Part shown: piece by piece, positions 8,270-17,137 of the stretch
Position numbering within the stretch: the stretch's first letter is position 1
How the letters are laid out: each line of letters opens with the position of its first letter
Origin: Dysgonomonas sp. ZJ279
GTDB taxonomy: Bacteria > Bacteroidota > Bacteroidia > Bacteroidales > Dysgonomonadaceae
Assembly (NCBI RefSeq): GCF_011039205.1
Contig: NZ_JAAKEL010000004.1
Span: 62,001 to 126,000, forward strand
Direction of reading: 5' to 3'
DNA: 64,000 nt
Notes under the pieces: generated by a model
What the model was told of the DNA's origin: nothing
The model's database searches: none
The model's input: the letters and a program-made list of their open reading frames with translations, nothing else
Position numbers and translations under genes: made by a program

Positions 8270-9393
8270 TAAATTCAGTAAATATGTTTTTTTCACTGCT
8301 TCGGCTGAGTCTGAATGCTGATAAAAACAAAATAGATCGTTGCTCATCAACATTTGTTGGTGCAGAAAGTAACGATTGGGAGCAATTGTTTGAACTTTCT
8401 GTAAGACAAGGAGTGCTATTATTGTGTTATGGTGGTTTACAGTACTTACCTAAAGAGTCACAACCGCCTCGTAAATTGAAGTTGCGTTGGTGTGTAAATG
8501 TAGTAAAAGGCTGTGAACGATACGACCATTATAAATGTATTATTGCGAAGTTATCAAATTTACTATCAGAAAATAATATAGCTCTTCTTATAATTAAGGG
8601 GGTTACCATATCTGAATTATATCCTGTTCCATATTTTCGAGAGAGTGGCGATATAGATATTTATTTGTTCAAGAAAGCCGAACAAGCTAATGATCTGATC
8701 TCATCTCTCGGAATAAAAAAAGAGGAGGGAATAGAGAAACATTCCATTTTTATAATAGATGGGATACCCATAGAAAATCATTATACATTTTTTGATACTG
8801 CTTTACAATTTCAAAGAGAAAGCCAATTGTATCAGAAAATGGAGATTATGCTTAACGGCATGTTCTCTCAAAATACTTGCCCTACTATAAAGAGGGATAA
8901 TATTTATCAGCTTCCGCCACAGGCGGCGGCTCTTTACCTAATAGGTCATACGTTCAGACATTTTTGTTGTCTGGATGTAAACATTAGACAGATGTGTGAC
9001 TGGACAATGTTTTTCAGTAAAAACGAAGAATATATTGACAGTGAGTTGTTAGCCTCTCAAATAGACGAATTGGGGTTAAAAGAATTTGTATGCCATATCA
9101 ACTCTTTCTGTTCTAACTATCTTGGATTCAATCCCTATTTCATAATTCCACAAAAAAGAGAAGCAGCAACAGAAGAATTTATCTTGAAAACAATAATGCG
9201 GTACAGAGTCAATCCTAAAATACATATCCCTGTTTTTGGTGTATTGCACTATCTTTTCCGCAGAAATAATATATATAGAAAATATTTGGGTAAGGTAGAT
9301 ATTACAGAATTTTTACTCCCTGAGATCAAAAGCTATTTTGCCTATCTGTTAAAACATAGATGGCGTTCTACAAATAAAACATCGAAGATCTAA
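8266..9393 (+). CDS. Nucleotidyltransferase-fold family protein (NTP_transf_5 type)
   Basis: A 375-residue protein with the landmark of the uncharacterised nucleotidyltransferase family often found beside PqqD and HprK-like genes. LLIIKGVTISELYPVPYFRESGDIDIYLF (about residues 103-131) holds the KG, the R and the GDIDI metal-binding aspartates. It would attach a nucleotide or phosphate group to a partner, and its true substrate is not known for the family. No signal peptide or membrane segment is evident. It is translationally coupled to the PqqD-like gene by a 4-bp overlap. Homologues occur in some lasso-peptide and exopolysaccharide clusters; a role in tailoring the small peptide is inference. 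Confidence 0.85.
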   Translation: MINSVNMFFSLLRLSLNADKNKIDRCSSTFVGAESNDWEQLFELSVRQGVLLLCYGGLQYLPKESQPPRKLKLRWCVNVVKGCERYDHYKCIIAKLSNLLSENNIALLIIKGVTISELYPVPYFRESGDIDIYLFKKAEQANDLISSLGIKKEEGIEKHSIFIIDGIPIENHYTFFDTALQFQRESQLYQKMEIMLNGMFSQNTCPTIKRDNIYQLPPQAAALYLIGHTFRHFCCLDVNIRQMCDWTMFFSKNEEYIDSELLASQIDELGLKEFVCHINSFCSNYLGFNPYFIIPQKREAATEEFILKTIMRYRVNPKIHIPVFGVLHYLFRRNNIYRKYLGKVDITEFLLPEIKSYFAYLLKHRWRSTNKTSKI

Positions 9394-9416
9394 TTCAGTT
9401 CGAGCCTATTTTTGCC

Positions 9417-11096
9417 ATGAATATAAATTTATACATTAAATTGCTCCCTCATCAATTCCGAAAGAGAGCGATTGGAATAGTCATCATTGGGATACTGAAT
9501 AGATTGTTAGATCTAGTTGGCTTAGCTTCGTTGTTGCCAATCATTATCGTAATTATGAATCCATCGAGTATCAAAGGCGGGGATTCGTTTATGGCTCGGC
9601 TATTCCAACTCATAGGATTGGATTCTCTAGCTCAATTCGGTATCATGTTGGGGGTAGTTGCTTTGGTATTATTACCATTCAAAAGTATAATTACAATTTG
9701 GCTCGGAAATATTCAGAATAAATATTATCTGGAAATATATAAACATTACTCCCGAAGACTTTATAATTATTATCATAACAAGGGACTCTTATTTATACGC
9801 CAGACGTATTCATCACAGCTGGCATTTCACATCAATGGTGCTTGTTATGGATTTGCGACAAACATTATCAAAACCATTTTGGATTTGATGTCTAACTTCG
9901 TAGTAATGTTATTATTGATCGGCTTTTTAGTCTGGCTTGCTCCTATGACATCTTTGATGTTACTGGCTGCTCTGGTGCCTATTTCTTTGATATATTTGGT
10001 AATTGTCAGAAATAAACTTAAAAAAATTGGGTCCGAAGCATACGAAGCTCGTCGCAAACAAGCTCAGATAGTTCAGGAGAGCCTAAAGGGATATGTAACA
10101 TTAAAAGTTAATGATTCATTTGAGAGAACAAATGAAGACTTTAATAAGGGACTTGATACGATATTTAAAGCAGACATTAAAAATATTGTTTATAAGCAAA
10201 TTCCATCAGTGATTTTTCAGATATGCACAGTTATTGCACTGATTATTTTGCTTGTTGAAGGAACGACTAACAACACTTCTGTCAATTCTTTCATAATCTT
10301 TGGATTTACAGCTATCCGAGTAATGCCATCATTACTAGCTATGGTAAACGGTTGGCACACTCTTCAGAATAACCAATACATAATTGATGTGATTAAAGGG
10401 ATAGAAGAAGATGATAATAAGAACAATAATGAAGAGATTTCCCAACCTATAAATTTAAGTCAACAAATAGAACTAAGGGATATAACTTTTGGTTTCGAGA
10501 TCGATACACCTGTCTTTTCAAATTATTCTTTAAAGATACATAAGGGTGAAACTATAGGTTTTAGAGGAGTCTCCGGAGCTGGGAAGAGTACCCTATTCAA
10601 TCTGCTATTGGGATTCTATGTTCCCCAGAAAGGTGGTGTATATATTGACGGAGTTAAGTTATCCTCTCAAAACAGAAAAAGTTGGCATAAGGAGGTCGGT
10701 TATGTAGAGCAGGATGTCTTTATAAAAAATGATTCTCTAACTAAAAATATTGCGATGTCAACGGCTGAACCGGATAACGATAAGATATTGGAGATATTTG
10801 ACCAAGTGGGACTTAAGCCATGGTTTGAGAGTCTTAAAGATGGCTTAGATACGATTATAGGAGAGGGAGGAGCAACCGTTAGCGGAGGTGAAAAACAGCG
10901 GATTGGGATAGCAAGAGCATTGTATAAAAATCCGAAAATTCTCTTTGTTGATGAAGCCACATCTGCTCTGGATACAAAAAGAGAGGAAGATATTGTTTCT
11001 TTACTACACTCTTTAACTTCTGATAATTTCACTCTTCTGATCATTTCGCATCGGGAGAGTACACTCCAATTCTGCAATCGCATAGTAGACATATAA
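9417..11096 (+). CDS. ABC exporter half-transporter (TMD-NBD fusion)
   Basis: A 559-residue ABC transporter with an N-terminal membrane domain of about six helices (roughly residues 20-310) and a C-terminal ATPase. The ATPase shows Walker A (GVSGAGKST), the signature VSGGEKQRIGIARAL, Walker B (ILFVDEATSALD) and the switch His in LLIISHRES. It resembles MsbA and lasso-peptide D-type exporters and should work as a homodimer. There is no N-terminal C39 peptidase domain, so any precursor cleavage would need another enzyme, for which the signal-peptidase-like protein downstream is the nearest candidate. It starts 23 bp after the nucleotidyltransferase gene. Export of a lipid-linked glycan cannot be excluded. 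Confidence 0.93.
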   Translation: MNINLYIKLLPHQFRKRAIGIVIIGILNRLLDLVGLASLLPIIIVIMNPSSIKGGDSFMARLFQLIGLDSLAQFGIMLGVVALVLLPFKSIITIWLGNIQNKYYLEIYKHYSRRLYNYYHNKGLLFIRQTYSSQLAFHINGACYGFATNIIKTILDLMSNFVVMLLLIGFLVWLAPMTSLMLLAALVPISLIYLVIVRNKLKKIGSEAYEARRKQAQIVQESLKGYVTLKVNDSFERTNEDFNKGLDTIFKADIKNIVYKQIPSVIFQICTVIALIILLVEGTTNNTSVNSFIIFGFTAIRVMPSLLAMVNGWHTLQNNQYIIDVIKGIEEDDNKNNNEEISQPINLSQQIELRDITFGFEIDTPVFSNYSLKIHKGETIGFRGVSGAGKSTLFNLLLGFYVPQKGGVYIDGVKLSSQNRKSWHKEVGYVEQDVFIKNDSLTKNIAMSTAEPDNDKILEIFDQVGLKPWFESLKDGLDTIIGEGGATVSGGEKQRIGIARALYKNPKILFVDEATSALDTKREEDIVSLLHSLTSDNFTLLIISHRESTLQFCNRIVDI

Positions 11097-11151
11097 TTAT
11101 TTCACTATAACAACTGAGTGAGAAAATTTTGGTTTTGACAGTTTTAAAATA

Positions 11152-12018
11152 ATGAGAAAAATATATTCGATAGCCGGCTTGAAAGTGGAGCTGAGTGGAG
11201 AAAGTACTATGCAACAATTGACTAGATTACCCGAGTTTGATGTATTCGAAATCGATGATCAAAGTGAAGTTAATATTGATATTTTCATCCGCATGGACGA
11301 AAATGTGGATGCTGCTTACTTTACAGAAGTTTGCCATGTTCATCGTTTTAACGTATTGGATATAGAGCACTCTTTTTCGACTTGTAAAGAAGGGTATCTC
11401 TATGAAATGCACCGGCAGGATGGTAGTAAGATTGTAAGCGTTATCTATAATCCGCATAGCAATGATGTTTTAATGTCTTCTTGCAACTGTTCAATATCTA
11501 TCAAATTTGCCATGTGGATTGCGTACTCTTTACCGGCAGTGAAAGAAAAAGTGCTTCCAATACATGCATCAACGATCGTCAAAGATTCGGAGGCCGTTCT
11601 ATTCCTTGGTGAGTCAGGAACAGGTAAAAGTACACATACAAGATTATGGTTGCAATATATTGAAAATACTTACTTACTGAATGACGATTCACCTCTGTTA
11701 CGTATCGAAGGCGACAAAATATTTGTTTGTGGGTCTCCATGGAGCGGTAAAACCCACTGTTACCGGCAAGAAATAGTTCCATTAAAAGCAATGGTCAGAC
11801 TAAGTCAATATCCGGAGAATAAAATGAGTTGCTCAAGTAAGCTAAATTCTATTGGGGCTATATATCCATCTTTTCCTCCTTTTTTAGCATACGATGGGTC
11901 ATTCTCCGAGAAAATAATTTATTGCTTAGATAAAATTCTTAAAGATACACCTGTATATGAACTAAAATGTCGTCCGGACAGGCAAGCGGCTGAGGTCGCA
12001 TATACTACAATATATTGA
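11152..12018 (+). CDS. HPr-kinase-like protein (HprK-related, PqqD-associated)
   Basis: The C-terminal half resembles the ATP-binding domain of HPr kinase. LPIHASTIV is followed by the P-loop FLGESGTGKSTHTRLW (about residues 150-164), then LLNDDSPLLRI with the acidic pair, then GSPWSGKTHC. The N-terminal 120 residues are a beta-rich region without a clear match. No PTS genes are near, so sugar-PTS control is unlikely. Relatives include the paeninodin-type kinase that phosphorylates the C-terminal Ser of a lasso precursor, and HprK-related kinases of exopolysaccharide loci. A peptide kinase role acting on the Ser/Thr-containing tail of the small peptide is a reasonable inference but not shown. 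Confidence 0.85.
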   Translation: MRKIYSIAGLKVELSGESTMQQLTRLPEFDVFEIDDQSEVNIDIFIRMDENVDAAYFTEVCHVHRFNVLDIEHSFSTCKEGYLYEMHRQDGSKIVSVIYNPHSNDVLMSSCNCSISIKFAMWIAYSLPAVKEKVLPIHASTIVKDSEAVLFLGESGTGKSTHTRLWLQYIENTYLLNDDSPLLRIEGDKIFVCGSPWSGKTHCYRQEIVPLKAMVRLSQYPENKMSCSSKLNSIGAIYPSFPPFLAYDGSFSEKIIYCLDKILKDTPVYELKCRPDRQAAEVAYTTIY

Positions 12019-12023
12019 TTTAT

Positions 12024-12491
12024 ATGGCTGTGAAAGAAATATCCAATAATCTGTTTTTTACTAATGTTAGAAATATTATTAATTCGGGCAATTCGGTAGA
12101 ACTGAAAATTAAGGGGACAAGTATGTATCCCACTTTGTTAAATGGTGAACATAAAGTGGTACTAACATCTTATCAAAAACAATATCTGAGGATTGGTATT
12201 ATACTTCTCTTTGTGTATAAGGAAAAATACATATTGCATCGTCTGGTGTCTATCAATGAAAATCAGCTAATACTTCAAGGAGATAATCAGCCATATATTA
12301 GAGAATATATTGAGGAGAAAGATATAGTTGGTATGGTAGAATACATTATTAGCCCTACAGGTAAAGTTACAGACTGTAAAAAACGTCGTTTTTTTGTTCA
12401 AAATAGATTGTGGCGACCAATATATCAATATCATTTATTCTTCGTTAGAAAAATGAAAGGTTTTTTCATTAAGACTTTTGCATATACATAA
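12024..12491 (+). CDS. S24/S26 signal-peptidase-like protein (Ser-His type)
   Basis: A 155-residue protein with signal-peptidase boxes. VELKIKGTSMYPTL contains the nucleophile Ser33, and YILHRLVSINENQLILQGDNQ contains His72 and the GDN motif. A histidine in this position is typical of the archaeal, ER and SipW-like class, which uses Ser-His rather than Ser-Lys. It lacks a clear N-terminal membrane anchor, though a hydrophobic stretch near residues 56-66 (IGIILLFVY) is present. A TTG in frame at 12015 overlaps the kinase stop, but the ATG at 12024 is the simpler start. It could cleave the leader of the small peptide, filling the role of the missing lasso-type protease. Confidence 0.82.
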   Translation: MAVKEISNNLFFTNVRNIINSGNSVELKIKGTSMYPTLLNGEHKVVLTSYQKQYLRIGIILLFVYKEKYILHRLVSINENQLILQGDNQPYIREYIEEKDIVGMVEYIISPTGKVTDCKKRRFFVQNRLWRPIYQYHLFFVRKMKGFFIKTFAYT

Positions 12492-12499
12492 TCAAGGAC

Positions 12500-13612
12500 A
12501 TGGAACAAAAAATAAAAGTGTTGTTTTTTATCGAATCGCTTGCTGGTGGTGGAGCAGAAAAAACACTTTCTACAATTATAGATCATATAAACAAGGATAA
12601 ATTCGATATAACTGTGGCTACTATAATAGCCAACGGTGTATATGTGGATCAGATTAGTAGATTTGTAAAATTTAAGCCATTAATAAAAACACGTAATCAG
12701 ATTTTATATAAGATATTATACCACTTGATCTATTTCTATTTGCCTTTACGGATAGTTTATAATTTGTTTGTTCCAAAAGGGAATGATGTCGAAATTGCTT
12801 TTTGCGAAGGCTTTGCAACAAAGCTATTTGCACATTCGCCCAATAAGCGTAAGATTGCATGGGTACATACAGATATGCTGGTTAATCCATGGACTCAAGG
12901 TTTGGTCTATTCTTCGATAGATAAAGAAAGGAAAGCATACTCGAAATACGAAAAAGTAATATGTGTTTCAAGGACTGTCAGTCAATCGGTTAATGCGAAG
13001 TTCGGGATAAAAGCTAATACTATTTATAACCCGATTGATAGTGATGAGATCGTCAGTAAATCCAAAGAAAAAGTTTCTTTACCTATAAAGAGTAGACTTC
13101 GTATTGTTACTATCGGACGTCTTGTAGAGCAAAAGGGATATGATCGACTATTAAAGGTGATTAACGAACTCAAAAATGAAGGTTGTGATTTTGAATTGTG
13201 GATATTAGGGGACGGACCTGAAAAGGAAGGACTAGCTGATTATATTGATAAAAACAATCTGAATGACGATGTAAAGCTCTGGGGTTTTATTTCTAACCCA
13301 TATCCGTACATGTTAGCCAGCGACATTTTTGTTTGTTCATCACGATGCGAAGGATATAGTACAGTTGTAACGGAAGCTCTGATTCTCGGACTTCCTGTAA
13401 TAACAACACTGTGTTCGGGAATGAAGGAACTTTTAGGCGATAACATCTATGGAGTCATTGTGGAAAATGAAGATGTGACCTTACTAGAACCGTTAAGAAA
13501 AATTATACACGATCGTGATTATCTCGCCATGTTAACTCAGAAAGCTCAAAAAAGAGGTAACGACTTTAGCATATCGTCGTTAATGAAACCCATAGAAGAT
13601 TTGTTAAGATGA
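12500..13612 (+). CDS. Glycosyltransferase family 4
   Basis: A complete GT-B glycosyltransferase. The N-terminal half opens KVLFFIESLAGGGAEKTLSTIID with the glycine-rich GGGAEK loop typical of GT4. The C-terminal half has LRIVTIGRLVEQKGYDRLLKVI and CSSRCEGYSTVVTEALILGLPVI, an intact EX7E motif. It closely resembles the next gene in layout (GGGAE start, IAWVHTD, NPYPYMLASD), so the pair may be an old duplication with diverged specificity. It follows the peptidase gene by 8 bp and overlaps the next by 4 bp. It likely adds one sugar of the repeat unit at the cytoplasmic membrane face. Confidence 0.93.
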   Translation: MEQKIKVLFFIESLAGGGAEKTLSTIIDHINKDKFDITVATIIANGVYVDQISRFVKFKPLIKTRNQILYKILYHLIYFYLPLRIVYNLFVPKGNDVEIAFCEGFATKLFAHSPNKRKIAWVHTDMLVNPWTQGLVYSSIDKERKAYSKYEKVICVSRTVSQSVNAKFGIKANTIYNPIDSDEIVSKSKEKVSLPIKSRLRIVTIGRLVEQKGYDRLLKVINELKNEGCDFELWILGDGPEKEGLADYIDKNNLNDDVKLWGFISNPYPYMLASDIFVCSSRCEGYSTVVTEALILGLPVITTLCSGMKELLGDNIYGVIVENEDVTLLEPLRKIIHDRDYLAMLTQKAQKRGNDFSISSLMKPIEDLLR

Positions 13613-14751
13613 AAAAGAAGGATATAGCATTTGTCGTTAATGGACTATATGGCGGAGGAGCAGAGAGAGTATTGCAGGTATTTTTAAATAATTTCGACCG
13701 ACGAAAATATAATATTACACTTGTAAATTACAGGGAAGAAGATATTAATAATGAGTTTTATCCCGCTGATATTAAATATATAAGTATTCTTAAGAACCTA
13801 GAAAAAAAGAGATCGAAAGCAGGTCGCATTTGGGCTAAAATATATAATAAGATTAATTTGATTGTATATGATAATTTTTCTCCACGTGCTTTCAGACAGC
13901 TTTATTTAAGGGATAAATTTGACATTGAGATTGCTTTTATCGAAGGATATGCTACAAGGATTGTCAGCGGTGGTCGCTCTAATAAAAAAATAGCATGGGT
14001 TCATATCGATTTGAAATTATATCCGTGGACGGATATCGCATTCCGATCTATGAATGAGCAAATCAAGTGCTATTTATCTTTTGACGAGGTGGTTTCTGTT
14101 TCCAAAAGTGTACAAAAATCAGTCGAAGAGTTGTTTTTGCATGAGTCGATAGTTATATACAACCCCATCGATACTGAAGGGATACGAAGAATGTCTTCTC
14201 TCTTTACTGTTGAAAGAAAGGAAAATACTTTACTCTTTATATCAGTCGGAAGATTAGTTCCACAAAAAGGATATGACAGATTGATACCTATTGTCGGCAA
14301 GTTGATTGCTGAAGGTTTTAACCTCAATTTATGGATAGTAGGTGAAGGTGCAGAAAGGAAACATCTGGAAGAGCTAATTAAAGAATGGAAGCTTGAGGGA
14401 ATTGTCAGATTATTAGGCTATCAAAGTAATCCATATCCGTACATCAAGGTAGCAGACTGGCTCGTTTTCTCGTCACGCTACGAAGGATACGGCTTGGTTG
14501 TGGCTGAAGCTCTGATTCTGAAAACTCCGGTCATTAGTGTCATGTGTGCAGAAATGGAACAACTTCTGGGAGAACGTAACGAATGGGGGATTATAGTTGA
14601 AAATGAAGATATAGCTTTGTTAAACGGGATGAAAAATATCCTGGAAAATGCAGAGCAGACTACACTATATACAGCCCAGGCAATAGAAGGAGGTAGCCGT
14701 TTCTCATTAGAACGTCAAATGAATGAAATATATAATGTGATTGATAATTAG
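13609..14751 (+). CDS. Glycosyltransferase family 4
   Basis: A second GT-B enzyme of the same type as its neighbour. The start is IAFVVNGLYGGGAERVLQVFL; the donor half begins FISVGRLVPQKGYDRLIPIV and contains SSRYEGYGLVVAEALILKTPVI with the EX7E pair. The motif VKIAWVHIDLKLYPWTD parallels IAWVHTDMLVNPWTQ in the preceding protein. It is coupled to that gene by a 4-bp overlap (ATGA). Substrates are not predictable from the motifs. Confidence 0.93.
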   Translation: MKKKDIAFVVNGLYGGGAERVLQVFLNNFDRRKYNITLVNYREEDINNEFYPADIKYISILKNLEKKRSKAGRIWAKIYNKINLIVYDNFSPRAFRQLYLRDKFDIEIAFIEGYATRIVSGGRSNKKIAWVHIDLKLYPWTDIAFRSMNEQIKCYLSFDEVVSVSKSVQKSVEELFLHESIVIYNPIDTEGIRRMSSLFTVERKENTLLFISVGRLVPQKGYDRLIPIVGKLIAEGFNLNLWIVGEGAERKHLEELIKEWKLEGIVRLLGYQSNPYPYIKVADWLVFSSRYEGYGLVVAEALILKTPVISVMCAEMEQLLGERNEWGIIVENEDIALLNGMKNILENAEQTTLYTAQAIEGGSRFSLERQMNEIYNVIDN

Positions 14752-14771
14752 CATCACAGATCAAAGAGAGT

Positions 14772-15734
14772 ATGGAGATATCGGTTATAATACCCGTTTA
14801 CAATACTGAAGCATATCTGGAAGAATGCTTGGACTCTGTAATTGCACAGCAATTCGAGGATTGGGAGTGTTTGCTTATAGATGATGGGTCTAACGATCGC
14901 AGTAGTAGTATCTGTGATTTATATGCTAGCCGGGATGGTCGATTCAAAGTATTCCATATTGTAAATTCTGGAGTATCTGCTGCACGTAATCTGGGAATAG
15001 AGCACGCATCAGGAACATATATCGCATTTATTGACAGTGATGATACTGTTGCCAAGAGTTACCTCTCCCGACTTTACGAGGCGATGATGCAAGTTGATGC
15101 AGAACTAATCGTCGGTGGTATGAAACTGGTTCGCCCTTTAGCGACGGAAATAAATACTGCAACTCAAGGTTTGGTTATAATTGGAAGTGAAGATTCCAAC
15201 CGTTTTGTCGAATTAAATAGAAAGTTCTTGTTATACGGACCAGTTGTTAAGTTATATCATTCATATATAATTAAAAGCAACAACATAAGGTTTCCATCAG
15301 GAGTTCAGTATGGTGAAGATCTGATATTCAATCTGGAATATTTGAAATATGTAACCAACATCTTTGTAATAAACACAGCAGATTATAACTACCGGATTTT
15401 ATCGGAAGGATCGCTTTCTTCTTCGGCGCATAGTCGAAACTTTGCTAATAATTACACACAGTGGAAGATTATCTGTTCCTTTTTCAAGAGGAAAAAGATC
15501 AATAGTTCAAATGCTCAAATATACTTATCAAATCGTCTGTGGGGTATCGCTTACGACTTGGTAATGAGTAATAAGTTATCTGTAAAAGAGATAAAAAATG
15601 CTTTTAGTATTGAGTTTTTGAATGATCTGAGAGCTTTTAATAAATACACAATACCCATTCCAAGTTGGTTGAGAATGGGTATGTCCGGAAAATTTTATCG
15701 ACTGATGTGGTTGATACAGCGAAGGGCTAAATAA
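14772..15734 (+). CDS. Glycosyltransferase family 2
   Basis: A GT-A fold transferase. ISVIIPVYNTEAYLEECLDSVIAQ starts the nucleotide-binding half, followed by LLIDDGSNDRS, GVSAARNLGIEHASGTYIAFIDSDD with the DXD-type metal-binding motif, and a QYGEDLIFNLEY segment near residue 180. The C-terminal 100 residues are helical and lack clear transmembrane segments, as in many capsule GT2 enzymes. It starts 20 bp after the preceding gene. The 257-bp gap that follows suggests an operon break or an inserted repeat. Confidence 0.93.
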   Translation: MEISVIIPVYNTEAYLEECLDSVIAQQFEDWECLLIDDGSNDRSSSICDLYASRDGRFKVFHIVNSGVSAARNLGIEHASGTYIAFIDSDDTVAKSYLSRLYEAMMQVDAELIVGGMKLVRPLATEINTATQGLVIIGSEDSNRFVELNRKFLLYGPVVKLYHSYIIKSNNIRFPSGVQYGEDLIFNLEYLKYVTNIFVINTADYNYRILSEGSLSSSAHSRNFANNYTQWKIICSFFKRKKINSSNAQIYLSNRLWGIAYDLVMSNKLSVKEIKNAFSIEFLNDLRAFNKYTIPIPSWLRMGMSGKFYRLMWLIQRRAK

Positions 15735-15821
15735 GAAAAATCGAATTGAGGTCAAAGTAAAGGTTTCAGACCTGTTTGTTATCTATGAAGTGGTTTTGAC
15801 TTTTTGTTTTTCGTATTATTT

Positions 15822-15882
15822 TGTCATCCTGAGGAACGAAGGATCTCGGTTGTAAGATGCTTCACTATCGTTCAGCATGACA
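15822..15882. repeat. REP-like palindromic repeat element
   Basis: An imperfect inverted repeat of 61 bp: the left arm starts tgtcatcctgaggaacgaag and the right arm ends ttcactatcgttcagcatgaca. The arms share TGTCATnCTGA, CGA and AGnATCT blocks. Sequences of this kind, with TGTCATCCTGAG and GAAGGATCT, are dispersed intergenic repeats that I recall from several bacterial genomes. It occupies the centre of the gap between the GT2 gene and the pyruvyltransferase gene. A small hairpin (gacttttcaaaagtc, 15898-15912) follows. No other copy was noticed in this window. Confidence 0.65.
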
Positions 15883-15991
15883 GAGAGTAAGAAGAAAGAC
15901 TTTTCAAAAGTCAAGACGAATTTTATACAAGAGTAATTATATCAGATAATTACATTGAAAAAATATACCATCAAATTTTACATTTACTAAT

Positions 15992-17137
15992 ATGAAAATT
16001 ATTCTTTCACCACATGGAGGAAGTGGAAATCACGGATGCGAAGCGATAGTCAGATCGACAGCAAAAATATTGAAAAATATCGATTTTGAGCTATTCTCGG
16101 CATCTCCTGAAGAAGACGCAAAATACGGATTGACTAAATGCTGCAAATTGTCGGCTGCCCAAAAGCCAATTAACCGTTTTTCCATGCGATACCTCCTGGC
16201 TCGGATAAGCGGTAGTGTGGAGAAATTTGACCGACTAGCTTTCGATCCTATCCTCAAAGCAGCAAAGCAGAGTGATTTGATGATGAGTATAGGAGGTGAT
16301 AATTATTGCTATGGAATCAACAATCACATTCTGTTAGTTAATAGAGCAGTCAGAGAATTAGGAAAAAAAACCGTGCTATGGGGTTGTTCAATAGAAGAGG
16401 AGGCAATAAACAATGATATAGTTTTTGATGATCTTGCGGCTTTCGATCTGATAATTGCCCGCGAAAGTATAACTTATAATTCGCTAAAGAAAAAAGGTTT
16501 AGCTAAAGTATCATTGTTCCCCGATCCGGCATTCCAACTCAATCGGATAGATCTCCCTTTGCCTGAAGGCTTTAAAGACGGGAATACGGTAGGGATCAAC
16601 ATAAGTCCCATGATTATCAGTTATGAAACAAACAAAGATTCTACGCTGAACAATTATATCGGGTTGATAGAACATATAATGGCTACATCGGATATGAATA
16701 TTGCATTAATTCCACATGTAGTATGGACACATAATGATGACAGAAAGCCTCTTTTACAATTATACAATCGTTTTGCTCATACAGGAAGGATCGTTATGAT
16801 AGAAGATACCGCAGCATCGGAACTCAAGGGGTATATAGCCCGCTGTCGATTTTTTATAGCAGCACGTACTCATGCCAGTATTGCTGCATATTCAGAGTGT
16901 GTACCGACTTTGGTTGTAGGCTATTCGGTGAAAGCGAGGGGAATAGCACGTGATATTTTCGGAACGGAGGATAATTATGTAGTACCTGTACAGTCGTTAA
17001 CAAAGGATGACCAGCTAGTTAAAGCTTTTAAATATATATATGAACACGAAGCTGATATCAGAAATCATTATGCTTTGGTTATGGGGCAATATAAAGCAAA
17101 AGCTGCAGAGGCCAGAAAAGAAATTACAAAAATATGA
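15992..17137 (+). CDS. Polysaccharide pyruvyltransferase family protein
   Basis: A 381-residue protein starting MKIILSPHGGSGNHGCEAIVRST, the typical G-rich N-terminus of the polysaccharide pyruvyltransferase family (CsaB/WcaK type). Other family features are SIGGDNYCYG, KTVLWGCSIEE, a LFPDPAFQL segment and a late RTHASIAAYSECVPTLVVGYSVKARGIARD with the conserved His. Members transfer a pyruvyl ketal from phosphoenolpyruvate to a sugar, giving the polymer a negative charge, but many are assigned by family only. It follows the REP-like gap, so it may have its own promoter, and it overlaps the next gene by 4 bp. Confidence 0.88.
   Translation: MKIILSPHGGSGNHGCEAIVRSTAKILKNIDFELFSASPEEDAKYGLTKCCKLSAAQKPINRFSMRYLLARISGSVEKFDRLAFDPILKAAKQSDLMMSIGGDNYCYGINNHILLVNRAVRELGKKTVLWGCSIEEEAINNDIVFDDLAAFDLIIARESITYNSLKKKGLAKVSLFPDPAFQLNRIDLPLPEGFKDGNTVGINISPMIISYETNKDSTLNNYIGLIEHIMATSDMNIALIPHVVWTHNDDRKPLLQLYNRFAHTGRIVMIEDTAASELKGYIARCRFFIAARTHASIAAYSECVPTLVVGYSVKARGIARDIFGTEDNYVVPVQSLTKDDQLVKAFKYIYEHEADIRNHYALVMGQYKAKAAEARKEITKI

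Noticed and set aside
6718-12491. Complete lasso-peptide cluster
   Set aside because: The asparagine-synthetase-like cyclase and the transglutaminase-like protease are both absent, so the cluster cannot make a lasso by the known route.
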